A program made the translations under genes and the position numbers. Below are positions 53,602 through 62,718 of a stretch of 64,000 nucleotides of DNA, one piece after another; position 1 is the stretch's first letter, and each line of letters begins with the position of its first letter. This DNA comes from Noviherbaspirillum galbum (lineage in GTDB: Bacteria > Pseudomonadota > Gammaproteobacteria > Burkholderiales > Burkholderiaceae_D), in NCBI RefSeq assembly GCF_010974945.1, contig NZ_JAAIVB010000003.1, forward strand, positions 1-64,000. The letters are read 5' to 3'. The notes under the pieces were generated by a model. That model saw only the letters and a list, made by a program, of their open reading frames with translations. It did no database searches and was not told the origin of the DNA.

Positions 53602-54948
53602 TCAGGGAGTGGGCTTGGAACGGCGGAACTGGCGCTTCTTGGCGTAGCCTCCTCCTCCGCCGCCGCCCTGTCCCTTGCCGTTCTGGGGTTTCGGCGGCCG
53701 CGACGGCCCGGTATTCATGGATACCGGATTGGTGAGCCAGCCATTGAGCTGCTGGTGCAACTGGCCGATGCCGCCGGTCACGCGCACATACCGGTGGCGG
53801 AAAGTCTTGCGAAGGAATTCGTCCGCCGGCGCGGGGACGGTTTCACGCAGTCCGACCATCCTCTGGCAATTGCGCAGCGAGGGCTCGGTGCGGAGGTCCT
53901 CGAGCCCGACCACCTTCAACTCGAACTGCGGATAACGGCGGCGCAGGTCGTCCGCATCCGCCGCGCTGATCCCGATCAAGGCAATGATCGGCTTGTAGGC
54001 GCTGTTGGCCGATGGCGGCAGCTTGGGATCGAACAGGGGCTGCACGTCGGTCTCGCCCAGGTGCGGGTCTTCTTCGTCGACGCCATGCGCGGCGAAAGGC
54101 ATGTCATCCGGCTCGGCGCGCTTCTGGGGCTTGGGCGCGGGGGCCTGCGCGGGCTCGCGGGTCCATCCGCGTTGCTCGTCGCGCTGGTTGCCTGCCGGCC
54201 GGCCGGACTGGATATTCGCGGCTTGCAGGAAGGCGCCGATCTGCGCGGCGTTATCCTTGTTTGCCATGGCCTTGACCAGGGCGCTGGCGAGTTCCTCGCA
54301 CACCATCGCGACGAACGGCCGGGCGAGTTCGACCAGGCTCTCGGCGGCGGCGGAACGGGAGGCGGCCTCCGCGGCCCTGGCTTGCCGGTGCTGCGGCCTG
54401 GCGTCCGCGCCGGCCGGGGCGCTGGCGACTGCCGGGCGCGTATCGTGCGCGACAGGCGCCGCGGGGCGCGCGGCCTGCGCATTCATCGCCGGCGCGCCGG
54501 CATCGTCCTGCTCCTCCTCTTCACCGGCCGAGGCCTCGTCGTCCGCGCCTGCTGCGACCGGCGCCCTGGAAGTCACGGGAGCCGAGCTAGCCGAAGGAGC
54601 CGCCGATGCCTCTGTTTCGTTAGCCTCCTGCGGCAGATCGTCCTCTCCGGACAAGGCATCGTCGTCGAGCAGTTCGGCCTGGGAAGCGCCTTCTCCCGAC
54701 AGGATCTTCTGCACATGCTGCCGGGTTGCCTTCACGCCCTGCGAGATCGAGATAAGCTTGCGATGGCGGTCGGCGGGCAGGACGTCTTGCGCCTCGAAGA
54801 TGTCGCGCGCCTTGACTTCTTCCAGCTGCGGCGATGCCAGCAGCGCGCGGCCTTTCATCTCGACGAGCCGCGCAGCGATCAGGCGCCATTCCTCTTCGGT
54901 CCACTTGATGACGGTCGCGGACGCGCCTTGCTCACGCTTGGAAGGCAT
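53602..54948 (-). CDS. Hypothetical protein with N-terminal helical domain and C-terminal DUF2325-like domain
   Basis: 448 residues from MPSKREQGASATVIKWTEEE at 54948 (GGAG nine bases upstream); METPVMPSK at 54963 is an alternative. An N-terminal helical domain (WTEEEWRLIAARLVEMKG through RQHVQKILSGEG) looks DNA- or protein-binding. A low-complexity Ala/acidic linker of about 110 residues follows, then a short helical block (LVELARPFVAMVCEELASA). The C-terminal domain (KPIIALIGISAADADDLRRR, FLRKTFRHRYVRVTGGIGQL) resembles DUF2325-like folds that end in a glycine-rich basic tail (GGGGGGYAKKR). No function is proposed. It may be nucleoid- or plasmid-associated, judged from that layout only. Confidence 0.65.
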   Translation of the reverse strand: MPSKREQGASATVIKWTEEEWRLIAARLVEMKGRALLASPQLEEVKARDIFEAQDVLPADRHRKLISISQGVKATRQHVQKILSGEGASQAELLDDDALSGEDDLPQEANETEASAAPSASSAPVTSRAPVAAGADDEASAGEEEEQDDAGAPAMNAQAARPAAPVAHDTRPAVASAPAGADARPQHRQARAAEAASRSAAAESLVELARPFVAMVCEELASALVKAMANKDNAAQIGAFLQAANIQSGRPAGNQRDEQRGWTREPAQAPAPKPQKRAEPDDMPFAAHGVDEEDPHLGETDVQPLFDPKLPPSANSAYKPIIALIGISAADADDLRRRYPQFELKVVGLEDLRTEPSLRNCQRMVGLRETVPAPADEFLRKTFRHRYVRVTGGIGQLHQQLNGWLTNPVSMNTGPSRPPKPQNGKGQGGGGGGGYAKKRQFRRSKPTP

Positions 54949-55431
54949 AACAGGAGTCTCCATACAAATACTGTGATGAACTGAATGATTGAATGCACCG
55001 ATATCGCGGGCTGGTGGCGACGGCACGGCTTCTTGCCCGCATTCTCGTAACCGGCCTGGCTGGCATGCGTTAATGCATCCTGTCCAGCGTTCGCCCGTTG
55101 ATGCCGAGTGCAGACTATACCGCGCCTGAACGCGCTTAATTGAGCGCCAGGAATACCGACTTGAAGAAAGCGTATCGAACTTGATCCGCCTCATCTTCCG
55201 AATTCAAAAGCAAAGCCACATCCGGAAGCTGGAAAAGGTGCTATTAAACACCAAGTTCTTGCTCCGCGTCATTACCTCGTCATGTTTTTTTATTATGATG
55301 CGTGCATCTGAGGCACATGCAACCGATATGCATGGCATCAGGCAAACGCCCTATCGAGCAGATCAAGTCGACAGCCTGAAAAGCGGACCGGGATCTCGGA
55401 TCAGGGCGTTTTTCATTGGCGGGCCGGAAAA
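54949..55431. other. Gene-free stretch upstream of the DUF2325-like gene
   Basis: About 480 bases, with an AT-rich part at 55195-55320 including a run of T. A minus-strand TATAGT at 55114-55119 is a possible -10 for the gene to the left. A 104-codon frame at 55181 starts with TTG, lacks a ribosome site and overlaps the DUF5710 gene, so it is not annotated. Confidence 0.4.
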
Positions 55432-55779
55432 TCAGCGCATCCAGCGTTCAAACGGCGCAAGATCAAGGCCCGGCGGCACGTACCACGATTTCTGATCGGG
55501 GTTCCAGCGTGCGCCAAGCTTCTTCGCGGCGTCCTTCTCGGCAAACGGCACCGCGAGCAGGCGCGAACCGGCCGGCATGGCAGCGGAAGCGCGCGGCGGT
55601 TTCTTCGGAGCGGCGGAGGCTTGCACGACCCCGGGAAACTCGCAGAGCGCCGCTTCGGCATCGCCCGGCGCGGCCATCCGGGTCACCTGGCGGCCATCGG
55701 CATGGGTGCTGATCACTTGCACGCCAAGCTCGGTTCTTTCGACGGAAAAATAAGGCGGATCAAAAGGCGGAAATTCCAT
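55432..55779 (-). CDS. DUF5710-domain protein
   Basis: 115 residues from MEFPPFDPPYFSVERTELG at 55779 (an ATG ten codons upstream is possible). The C-terminal 45 residues are a DUF5710 domain: AVPFAEKDAAKKLGARWNP and KSWYVPPGLDLAPFERWM. This domain occurs in DNA primases, topoisomerase-linked and plasmid proteins and may bind nucleic acid. The N-terminal half is unassigned. The protein stands alone, divergent from the DUF2384 gene. Confidence 0.75.
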   Translation of the reverse strand: MEFPPFDPPYFSVERTELGVQVISTHADGRQVTRMAAPGDAEAALCEFPGVVQASAAPKKPPRASAAMPAGSRLLAVPFAEKDAAKKLGARWNPDQKSWYVPPGLDLAPFERWMR

Positions 55780-55949
55780 GATGCAGCGGCTTCGTTCGAC
55801 ATCCGGCATTATGGCAGGCCGCAGCCGTGCATGGCTGCCCGGCAGTGAAAAACACTGCGCGCGGCTGGCGAAGTTGATAAGCTACCGGCTTTCGCCGCGC
55901 TCCGGCGCCCCGGCGTCTTGCTCAGCGCCGCTTCCCCGCAGGACACAAC

Positions 55950-56198
55950 ATGACCAAAGACAGCCCATCGCCGCTCCAGGGAATCGACGCCCTGCGCGCG
56001 CGCTTCGAACAGCAATCCCGCAAGGCCCAGGCCTACTACAGCGTCATGCATGAAATGCGCGCCATCTCGGGAAGCGACGAGGCGGCGAGCGCCTGGATGG
56101 AACATCCGCTGGCCGCGTTCGACGGCAGGACGCCAGCGCAACTCATCGCCGAAGGCCGCGTGGACGAAGTGCTCGGGCACATCCATACGCTTCGCTGA
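55950..56198 (+). CDS. Orphan Xre/MbcA/ParS-type antitoxin toxin-binding domain (DUF2384-like)
   Basis: 82 residues with GCAGGA before the ATG. The C-terminal part, HPLAAFDGRTPAQLIAEGR and DEVLGHIHTL, matches the toxin-binding domain of antitoxins that neutralise RES-domain NAD-degrading toxins. The N-terminus is helical (ALRARFEQQSRKAQAYYSVM) but has no clear helix-turn-helix. No RES toxin gene is adjacent on either side, so this is either an orphan or a protein with a different role. Confidence 0.65.
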   Translation: MTKDSPSPLQGIDALRARFEQQSRKAQAYYSVMHEMRAISGSDEAASAWMEHPLAAFDGRTPAQLIAEGRVDEVLGHIHTLR

Positions 56199-56228
56199 TG
56201 CTTTGCTGACTGCTAGCTAAGCCGCGCT

Positions 56229-56966
56229 TCACCTGGCAGTGTCGAAATACGCGCGCTTGACGTCCCGCACGTACCTGCGCGTCTCCTTGAACGGCGGGAC
56301 GCCGCGATACTTGCGCACGTTGCCGGGCCCGGAGTTGTACGCGGCCAGCGCTTCATCCACGGTGGCGTGGCTGCCGAGCAGGTATTTCAGGTAAGCCGTA
56401 CCCGCATAGATGTTCGTCTGCGGGTCATAGAGCTGGCGCGCATTGCCGAAGCCGACGGAGCGGGCGGCCTCGGGCGTGACCTGCATCAGTCCGCGGGCAC
56501 GCCGGCCCGAGGTGGCCGCCGGATTGTAGGCCGACTCCTTCTGGATCACCGCATGGATCAGGCTTGTCGGCACGCCGTGGCGGTTCGAGGCGTTCACCAC
56601 CATCTCGTGATAGGGCAGTTCGTCGCAGCCGCGGCAGGCGGCATTCGCCATGATCTGCCGCACGCTCAGGGCATAATCCGGCTCGTCCAGCAGATCGTCC
56701 AGGGGAGAGGGCCGCACGCCCTTTCTCGGCCGCGCCGTGAAGCGCTCCCCTTTCACGCCGGGCCAGGATGCCCCGGGCCGTTCGACGCTCCGGCCGCGCT
56801 TGTCCGCGGTCTGTGCGCCATTGGCGGCATCGGGGGCCTGTCCCGGCTGCGCGCCGGGCAGCGCGCCGCATGCATTCAGGAGCAGCGCCATGACGGCGAC
56901 CGACACGCCGCCCGCTACCTGCCGCCCCAAGGCTGATCGTTGCCAGCCCGCAGAAATTCCAACCAT
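56229..56966 (-). CDS. Lytic transglycosylase lipoprotein (SLT domain)
   Basis: 245 residues. A lipoprotein signal ends in LLLNAC at about residue 33. After a basic linker comes an SLT (goose-lysozyme-like) domain from about 120: catalytic glutamate in IHAVIQKESAYNP, then ARGLMQVTPEAARSVGF, NIYAGTAYLKYLLG and ALAAYNSGPGNVRKY. It cleaves peptidoglycan to 1,6-anhydromuropeptides at the outer membrane or periplasm. It is convergent with the DUF2384 gene and divergent from psd. Confidence 0.92.
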   Translation of the reverse strand: MVGISAGWQRSALGRQVAGGVSVAVMALLLNACGALPGAQPGQAPDAANGAQTADKRGRSVERPGASWPGVKGERFTARPRKGVRPSPLDDLLDEPDYALSVRQIMANAACRGCDELPYHEMVVNASNRHGVPTSLIHAVIQKESAYNPAATSGRRARGLMQVTPEAARSVGFGNARQLYDPQTNIYAGTAYLKYLLGSHATVDEALAAYNSGPGNVRKYRGVPPFKETRRYVRDVKRAYFDTAR

Positions 56967-57216
56967 GACTTCGACTCTTCTCGCTTCGGCACGCGCGGAA
57001 AAACGCGACGCATGCCCGCCTTCCGCAGGAACTGCGGCCGGAACATTGAAAGATGGAATGACTACATGGGCAGGATAGCGTCCGGGTTGCCGAACGGGAA
57101 TTTCCGTGTGGGATCTTTACGGAAGTTACACAAAGATGAAGGTTGGCCGCCGTGTCCGTGCCATGGAGGCGAACGTTCCCCATGACATTCCCCGGTGCCG
57201 GCGAAGCGCATCTGGC

Positions 57217-57222
57217 TATAAT
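57217..57222 (+). promoter_or_regulatory. -10 element of psd
   Basis: TATAAT 31 bases before the GTG at 57253. A start near 57229 would leave a 24-base leader and excludes the longer open frame from 57106. Confidence 0.5.
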
Positions 57223-57252
57223 GACATCCATTCCATTTTCCCTGGCTCGCCC

Positions 57253-58098
57253 GTGCGCAACCGAATCTCCGTCTTCCATCAATACCTGCTGCCGAAACAG
57301 GCGCTGACCCGCCTCGCGGGTCGTCTCGCAAGCTCGCAAAGCGGCCTGGGGCGCTTCCTCATTCGCTGGTTCGCCCGCAAGTACGACGTCAACATGAAGG
57401 AAGCGCACAACCCCGACCTGGGAAGCTATTCGAGCTTCAACGATTTCTTCACCCGCGCGCTGGCCGAGGGCGCGCGGCCGCGGGCGAATGCGGATTTCAT
57501 CTGCCCCGTCGACGGCGCGATCAGCCAGTTCGGCGCCATCGAACACGACCAGGTCTTCCAGGCGAAAGGCCATCTGTATTCCACGAAGGCCCTGGTCGGC
57601 GGCGATGCCGACCTCGCCGCGCATTTCGACCATGGCAGCTTCGCGACCCTGTACCTGAGCCCGCGCGATTACCACCGCATCCACATGCCTTGCACGGGCA
57701 AGCTGCGGCGCATGATCTACGTTCCCGGCAGCCTGTTTTCCGTGAACCCCGCGACGGCGCGCGGCGTGCCCGGCCTGTTCGCGCGCAACGAACGCGTGGT
57801 GTGCGTGTTCGATTCGGCCTTCGGCCCTTTCGTCATGGTGCTCGTCGGCGCAACCATCGTGGGCAGCATGGCGACGGTGTGGCATGGCGTGGTGAATCCG
57901 CCGCGCGGCGGCAGCGTGCGGGAATGGCGCTACGACGACAAGAACGTCGTGCTCGAGAAAGGCGAAGAGATGGGCCGCTTCCTGCTGGGTTCGACCGTCG
58001 TGATGCTCTTCCAGCGAGGCGTCATAGAATTCAATAAGGAATGGACCGCGGCCCGCGCCATCCGCATGGGCGAGGCGATGGGGCGCAAGCCGGACTGA
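57253..58098 (+). CDS. psd: Phosphatidylserine decarboxylase
   Basis: 281 residues from the GTG at 57253. The N-terminus then reads RNRISVFHQYLLPKQALTRLAG, which lines up with the start of E. coli Psd (LQYILPK...LTRLAG). Conserved blocks are YSSFNDFFTRAL, PVDGAISQFG, YLSPRDYHRIHMPC with the charge-relay residues and FLLGSTVVMLF with the LGST motif, where self-cleavage makes the pyruvoyl group. It converts phosphatidylserine to phosphatidylethanolamine at the inner membrane. A proenzyme of normal length for this group. Confidence 0.94.
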   Translation: MRNRISVFHQYLLPKQALTRLAGRLASSQSGLGRFLIRWFARKYDVNMKEAHNPDLGSYSSFNDFFTRALAEGARPRANADFICPVDGAISQFGAIEHDQVFQAKGHLYSTKALVGGDADLAAHFDHGSFATLYLSPRDYHRIHMPCTGKLRRMIYVPGSLFSVNPATARGVPGLFARNERVVCVFDSAFGPFVMVLVGATIVGSMATVWHGVVNPPRGGSVREWRYDDKNVVLEKGEEMGRFLLGSTVVMLFQRGVIEFNKEWTAARAIRMGEAMGRKPD

Positions 58099-58142
58099 GG
58101 CCGCCATGCATCACGCGCCACCCATTCACGAGGACTGCGGCG

Positions 58143-58559
58143 ATGACGCATCAGGTCACCCTTGAATTTGCGACGCCGGGACGCGGCACGCGCAACATCA
58201 CCGACGAGGTGGCGCGCGCCGTGGCGTCATCGCAGGTGCGTACCGGGCTCGCGCATGTCTTCGTGCAACATACCAGCTGCTCACTCACCATCACGGAAAA
58301 CGCCGACCCCGACGTGCGCCGCGACCTGGAAACGATACTCTCGCGCCTCGTGCCCGACGGCGACCCTGCCTACCGCCATGACCTCGAAGGACCGGACGAC
58401 ATGGCCGCCCATGCGCGGCAGGTGCTGACGGCCACGTCGATCAGCGTACCGGTCGGCGATGGGCGCCTGCTGCTCGGGACGTGGCAAGGGATATTTTTGT
58501 GGGAGCATCGGACCGGTGCGCAGCGGCGCCGGGTGGTTGTTACGGTGCTGGGTGGGTGA
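58143..58559 (+). CDS. yjbQ: YjbQ family protein (UPF0047)
   Basis: 138 residues from MTHQVTLEFATPGRGTRNIT. The family signature is complete: FVQHTSCSLTITENADPDVR, then DLEGPDDMAAHARQVL and LLLGTWQGIFLWEHR with catalytic histidines. E. coli YjbQ has weak thiamine-phosphate synthase activity; the physiological reaction remains unclear. It follows psd by 44 bases and may be co-transcribed with it. The last 20 codons are poor in C and precede a dRS3-like repeat by 43 bases. Confidence 0.9.
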   Translation: MTHQVTLEFATPGRGTRNITDEVARAVASSQVRTGLAHVFVQHTSCSLTITENADPDVRRDLETILSRLVPDGDPAYRHDLEGPDDMAAHARQVLTATSISVPVGDGRLLLGTWQGIFLWEHRTGAQRRRVVVTVLGG

Positions 58560-58602
58560 CGATGGGTGCAGGGATTCGTTCGTGCGTTTCTCCGGACTGG
58601 TG

Positions 58603-58632
58603 AAATGGGATTCCCGCCTTCGCGGGAATGAC
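58603..58632. repeat. dRS3-like dispersed repeat, copy 4
   Basis: Core ATTCCCGCCTTCGCGGGAAT, inverted relative to copy 1. Preceded by TGCGTTTCTCCGGACTGG, which resembles the same side of copies 1 and 3, so the repeat unit is about 50 bases. Confidence 0.85.
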
Positions 58633-58767
58633 AGGAGTAGTCATGCCGCCACGAGTACGATGCCGAAGGCGAAACAAGGAAGTGAGAACAGCCAACGGTT
58701 CACCGGATAGAAAGCCAAGCCAAAACCGTAATGAGATTTTCGCCAACGCGGAAATGACAACACAACA

Positions 58768-59994
58768 ATGAACAAACCAAAAAAGAAATCCCCTCCCTCC
58801 AAGCGAGCCTCCCGCTCCCAGGGACCGTCCTCATCGCAGGACGAAACCGCCTCCCCCATGCTCGCCAGCCTCGCGCTCGACCTCACCGAACTCGACCTGT
58901 ATGCCGACGTCCCGGATGACCTGAAAAAGAAAGCCGCCGACCTCGGCCGCCGCATCCGCAAATGCCTGCAGCAGGGGCGCAACGGGATACTCGGCGAAGC
59001 GCTGCAACTTGCGCGCGAAGAAGACGATGCGGCCTGGGTGGCGCTCAAGCGCCATATCGAGGACGCCGCCCAGGAAGCGATCTTTCGCACGGAAGACGGC
59101 GCAGACGTCGAGGTGAATGCCTTCGTGATTCCATTCTTCGCGCGCACCGTCGGCGGCTTGCGCGCCGACGAATGTTTCCAGGACGAAGCGGCATTCACGC
59201 ACTTGCGAGACAGCATCCAGGACGCCCAACTCGAGAGCGCCAAAGCACGCGTGGTGCTCGTCAGCCATGCCTATCATCTCGAGGAACTCGAGCGGCTTGG
59301 GTACGCACAGGTCTACCAGATGGTGCGCGAAGCGCATGAGTCGATGACCCGCAAGAAGGCGGTCGCCGCGCCGGTCATGACCGAAAGCATGAGCGGCTGG
59401 CCGGAAAGCGGCTTCGCGGCGGAGGACCAGGCGGTGGAACTGCGCTACCTGCTTGGCTTCACGCTCAAGCGGCTGGATGATCCGTTCTACGCCGTTCCGG
59501 AAAAGGAAGCGGAAGCCGATCGCTATTTCGCGAAGCGCGCCGAGCGCTTCCGCCGCTGGACCCGGGACGCCGCGCCGCTGCTCGAGCGCTGCCTCGTAGC
59601 CGGAGACAGGAAGGTCGAACTCGATTTTCTCTACCAGGACCTGTTCTACGGCGGCAAGGCGGCCGGCGCGGCGGAACATGACGTGCTGCAGATGCTCGCC
59701 TTCCTGCAGCAAGCCATCGATGCAAGCGGCAACGCCGCCGATTCCGTGGACGCGATCGCGGGCCCCGCAGACATCGGCGATGACCTCGTGTTCCGAATCA
59801 ACCTGTATGCCGCGGCCAGCCGGGAATTGCTGGCCTCGTTCGACAAGCCGATACGGACCACGCAGACGCAGGAAGACGAGGCCGAAGATGTCCTCGATGC
59901 CTTGAGCTCGCTCGGCCTGGCATCGCTGTCTCTTGCCGCGCGCTTCGAAGACGACGGCGAGCCCGTCGATCCAAGGCCGGTAAGCCCCGGCTGA
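58768..59994 (+). CDS. DUF2863 family protein
   Basis: 408 residues. A basic, disordered opening (MNKPKKKSPPSKRASRSQG) leads into a conserved body: LDLTELDLYADVPDDLKKKA, EVNAFVIPFFARTVGGLRAD, YLLGFTLKRLDDPFYAVPEK and VELDFLYQDLFYGGKAAGAA. This is the DUF2863 family, which I know only from Burkholderiales; function unknown. Cytoplasmic by appearance. The start codon follows a stretch of A-rich sequence with no clear ribosome site. Confidence 0.8.
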   Translation: MNKPKKKSPPSKRASRSQGPSSSQDETASPMLASLALDLTELDLYADVPDDLKKKAADLGRRIRKCLQQGRNGILGEALQLAREEDDAAWVALKRHIEDAAQEAIFRTEDGADVEVNAFVIPFFARTVGGLRADECFQDEAAFTHLRDSIQDAQLESAKARVVLVSHAYHLEELERLGYAQVYQMVREAHESMTRKKAVAAPVMTESMSGWPESGFAAEDQAVELRYLLGFTLKRLDDPFYAVPEKEAEADRYFAKRAERFRRWTRDAAPLLERCLVAGDRKVELDFLYQDLFYGGKAAGAAEHDVLQMLAFLQQAIDASGNAADSVDAIAGPADIGDDLVFRINLYAAASRELLASFDKPIRTTQTQEDEAEDVLDALSSLGLASLSLAARFEDDGEPVDPRPVSPG

Positions 59995-60048
59995 CCGTCC
60001 CTCCTGCAGGATGTCGGATGTCGGATGCCGGATGCGGGAAGGCGGCAA

Positions 60049-61680
60049 TCAGCCGTGCGACGTCGCGGGGGCAACGCCGACGAGCGCCACCGTGCCATGG
60101 ACGATATCCTGCACGAGCTGATCCACCGGCAGCGACGGCTGGGCGGACAGCAGGATGGCGGCTTCGGCGGCAACCAGCGGCGATGCCATGGACGTGCCCC
60201 ACCAGTTCTGCGCGGTGCCGTCCAGCCCGTAGCCCTTGACCGGCATGCCGGGCGCAACCACATAGGGATAGGCCAACGCGGTTCCTGCCTTCGCGCTGAA
60301 GGATGACTGTACCGCCCCCGTACCCGCAACCGAAGGCTGGTCGGCGCCGACGGCGATGCAGTTAGGAATGCTTTGCGCATAGTGCGCCGGATACTCCGGT
60401 GAATCGCCGCCGGTATTGCCCACCGAGATGCAGACGATCACGCCGTGCGAGGAGGCGTTCCGCAGGGCTGCTTCCATTTCCGATTGCGCCGTCGCGCTGC
60501 CGATGGATAGGTTGATGACGTTCGCGCCATGGGCGACCGCATGGTCGATCGCCGCCACCAGGTCGGCGGTCGCGCCGTGTCCCCTGGCGTCCATCGCCTT
60601 CAGGACCATGAGCTTCGCGTCGTATGCCGCGCCGACGACGCCACGGCCGTCATTGGCGGCGATCATTTCGGAGGCGGTGAAGGTGCCATGTCCGTTGTCG
60701 TCCTGCACGTTCGCGGAGTGGTCGATGAAATTCCATGAATCGCGGCTCAGGTTGCGGGTGAGCGAGGCATTGTGCATGTCGATGCCGGTATCGATGTCCG
60801 CAATGATCACGCCCCGGCCGGCATATCCCGCCTGCCAGGCATCGTCGACATGCATGGCGTCGAGCGCCCACTGGCCCTGGATGGAAGCGGGTGCCGCCTG
60901 GTCGGCAATCGTGCGGCCGAGCACGGCGCCCAGGGCTTTAAGAAGGTCGGCCTGACCGAATCCCCAGTCCTTGCTCCAGGCGGGCGCCGGCAACGATGCG
61001 GTGGGCGGTAGAGCGGGAGGTCCGACCTGGGGACGCGAGGGCACCGGAGGAGGCGAGCCCGCGGGAGCGGGGATGGTCGCGGAGCGCGCGACGCCGGCCA
61101 TGTGCCCGGCATCGTCGTAGTAATCGATCTCGAACACCTTGCCCGTCGCATCGGCCTTGCTGACCGATGCGAGATGGCCGGACACCGCGATGTACTGGAA
61201 GGAATCGACTTCGGAAATCGTGACGCCATCCGACGCATACTTCGCCACACTGGACACATCGCCCGACGATAAGTAGCTCGTGACGGCGGCCAGCTTGCCT
61301 TCGCTGTAGCGATCGACCTCGAACAGCAGTCCGCCGCCCGTCGACTTTCTGACCTCGCTCAGCCTTGCGCTGGCGTCGTACTGGGCGACATCGGTTTCCC
61401 TGGTCTGGCCGCCGGCGTCGAGCAGGGTCGTCATGATGGTCTTGGAAGCGGGAAACCACCGCGTGATCGTGGTGAGCAGTCCATCCGCATAGGTGTAGCG
61501 GCCGATCTCCGACACCGTCCTGCCGTCGGCAAGATATTTCGTCGTTCCCTGCAGCCGGCCCTGTTCGTAATGGTCTGCCTCGACGAGGTTCCGGCCCGAG
61601 GCGTCATAGATATCGACCTCGCCGATGGTGGTGCCATCGGCGCCGTAGATGATCTTCCTGTTCAATGCGCTCAGACCCAT
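60049..61680 (-). CDS. S8 (subtilisin-like) serine protease with N-terminal DG-repeat domain
   Basis: 543 residues from MGLSALNRKI at 61680, behind GGGAGGAG. Residues 1-200 hold several repeats of the type Y.ADG.T..E(V/I)..Y (clear at 12-27, 49-64 and 148-163), similar in style to YD/RHS or toxin-associated repeats. A Pro-rich linker spans 201-235. The subtilase domain keeps the catalytic triad: D297 in IADIDTGID, H331 in DDNGHGTFTAS and the serine in WGTSMASPLVAAEAA. There is no signal peptide, no propeptide that I can recognise and no RTX repeats, so the export route is unknown. Confidence 0.88.
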   Translation of the reverse strand: MGLSALNRKIIYGADGTTIGEVDIYDASGRNLVEADHYEQGRLQGTTKYLADGRTVSEIGRYTYADGLLTTITRWFPASKTIMTTLLDAGGQTRETDVAQYDASARLSEVRKSTGGGLLFEVDRYSEGKLAAVTSYLSSGDVSSVAKYASDGVTISEVDSFQYIAVSGHLASVSKADATGKVFEIDYYDDAGHMAGVARSATIPAPAGSPPPVPSRPQVGPPALPPTASLPAPAWSKDWGFGQADLLKALGAVLGRTIADQAAPASIQGQWALDAMHVDDAWQAGYAGRGVIIADIDTGIDMHNASLTRNLSRDSWNFIDHSANVQDDNGHGTFTASEMIAANDGRGVVGAAYDAKLMVLKAMDARGHGATADLVAAIDHAVAHGANVINLSIGSATAQSEMEAALRNASSHGVIVCISVGNTGGDSPEYPAHYAQSIPNCIAVGADQPSVAGTGAVQSSFSAKAGTALAYPYVVAPGMPVKGYGLDGTAQNWWGTSMASPLVAAEAAILLSAQPSLPVDQLVQDIVHGTVALVGVAPATSHG

Positions 61681-61932
61681 GCTGCACTCCTCCCAACGAT
61701 CGGTGGTTGACGCAGGCATGAGGCCAAGATGACCTGCGGAAAGCCGGGAAGCTTACGAAAGGCGCATGGGAAGCGCAATAAAATCCTTGGTGAAAAATCA
61801 AGCCTCACCGGATGGCGGTCGGACAAGCGCGCCAACCAGGTGGCATGACGAATGCCACACTTTTGCCGCGCTCTTGCCGCGATGGTGACGAATGCTGAAC
61901 AGGCCTGCCTTGTCTATCGAATCGACAGGCGG

Positions 61933-62718
61933 TTATACCTTCATGCCGGGCAGGTTGAGCGACGCGGTATTGCCGCCGTCGACCGGCAAGGCCTGTCCCG
62001 TCACGTAGCTCGCATCGTCGCTCGCCAGGAAGGCGATCACTGCCGCCACTTCTTCCGGCCGGCCGGGACGGCGCAGTTCGCAGCGCGAGCCCAGCTTGTC
62101 TTCCTTATTCGCGGCGCGGGCGCGTTCGAACACCGGCGCGGTCATGCCGGTCTCGATCAGTCCGGGGCATACCGCGTTGACGCGGACCTGCCACTCGCCG
62201 AGGTCGCATGCGGTGGTCTGCGTGAGGTTGATCACCGCGGCCTTGGAGGCGCTGTAGGCATTGCCGCCCGCGCCGGAGCGCACGCCCGCCACCGACGCGG
62301 TATTGACGATCGCCCCGGCGCGCTGGTCGCGCATGATGCGCGCGGCATACTTCGTGAAGTGGACCGCGCCCATGATGTTGACGGCCAGGATCTGCATCCA
62401 GATCTGGGTATCGGTTTCCGTGATCTTCGAATAATCGCCGCCGGAGATGCCTGCATTGTTGCAAAGGACGTCGACGCGGCCGAACCGCGCCTGCACGTCG
62501 GCCACGCATTGCGCGACGTCCTCTTCACGGGAGATGTCGAGCCCGCGGTGCCAGACTCGCGCCTCATCGCTGATCATTGCCGCCGTCTCGGCCACCGCGG
62601 CGGCGTTGCGGTCGACGAGGGCCACCGACGCGCCCTCCCCTGCCAGCCGCAGCGCCGTGGCGCGGCCGATGCCGCTGCCCGCGCCGGTGATGATCGCCAC
62701 CTTGTCATTGAACCGCAT
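61933..62718 (-). CDS. SDR family oxidoreductase
   Basis: 261 residues from MRFNDKVAIITGAG at 62718, preceded by AAGGAGAC. Motifs: TGAGSGIGRAT, CNNAGISGGDY, the catalytic serine in NTASVAGVRSGAGG and YSASKAAV. The C-terminal RPGRPEEVAAVIAFLASDDA and YVTGQALPVDGGN are typical of classical SDRs such as 3-oxoacyl-ACP/CoA reductases. It overlaps the end of the acyl-CoA ligase gene by 14 bases, so the two are translated together and probably act in one pathway. Confidence 0.92.
   Translation of the reverse strand: MRFNDKVAIITGAGSGIGRATALRLAGEGASVALVDRNAAAVAETAAMISDEARVWHRGLDISREEDVAQCVADVQARFGRVDVLCNNAGISGGDYSKITETDTQIWMQILAVNIMGAVHFTKYAARIMRDQRAGAIVNTASVAGVRSGAGGNAYSASKAAVINLTQTTACDLGEWQVRVNAVCPGLIETGMTAPVFERARAANKEDKLGSRCELRRPGRPEEVAAVIAFLASDDASYVTGQALPVDGGNTASLNLPGMKV

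Noticed and set aside
55181-55495. 104-codon plus-strand frame in the gap before the DUF5710 gene
   Set aside because: TTG start without ribosome site, end overlaps a supported gene on the other strand, product shows no domain.
60008-60036. Short tandem GGATGTC/GGATGCC repeats near the subtilase stop
   Set aside because: Only four imperfect units, no secondary structure or conserved context; treated as chance.
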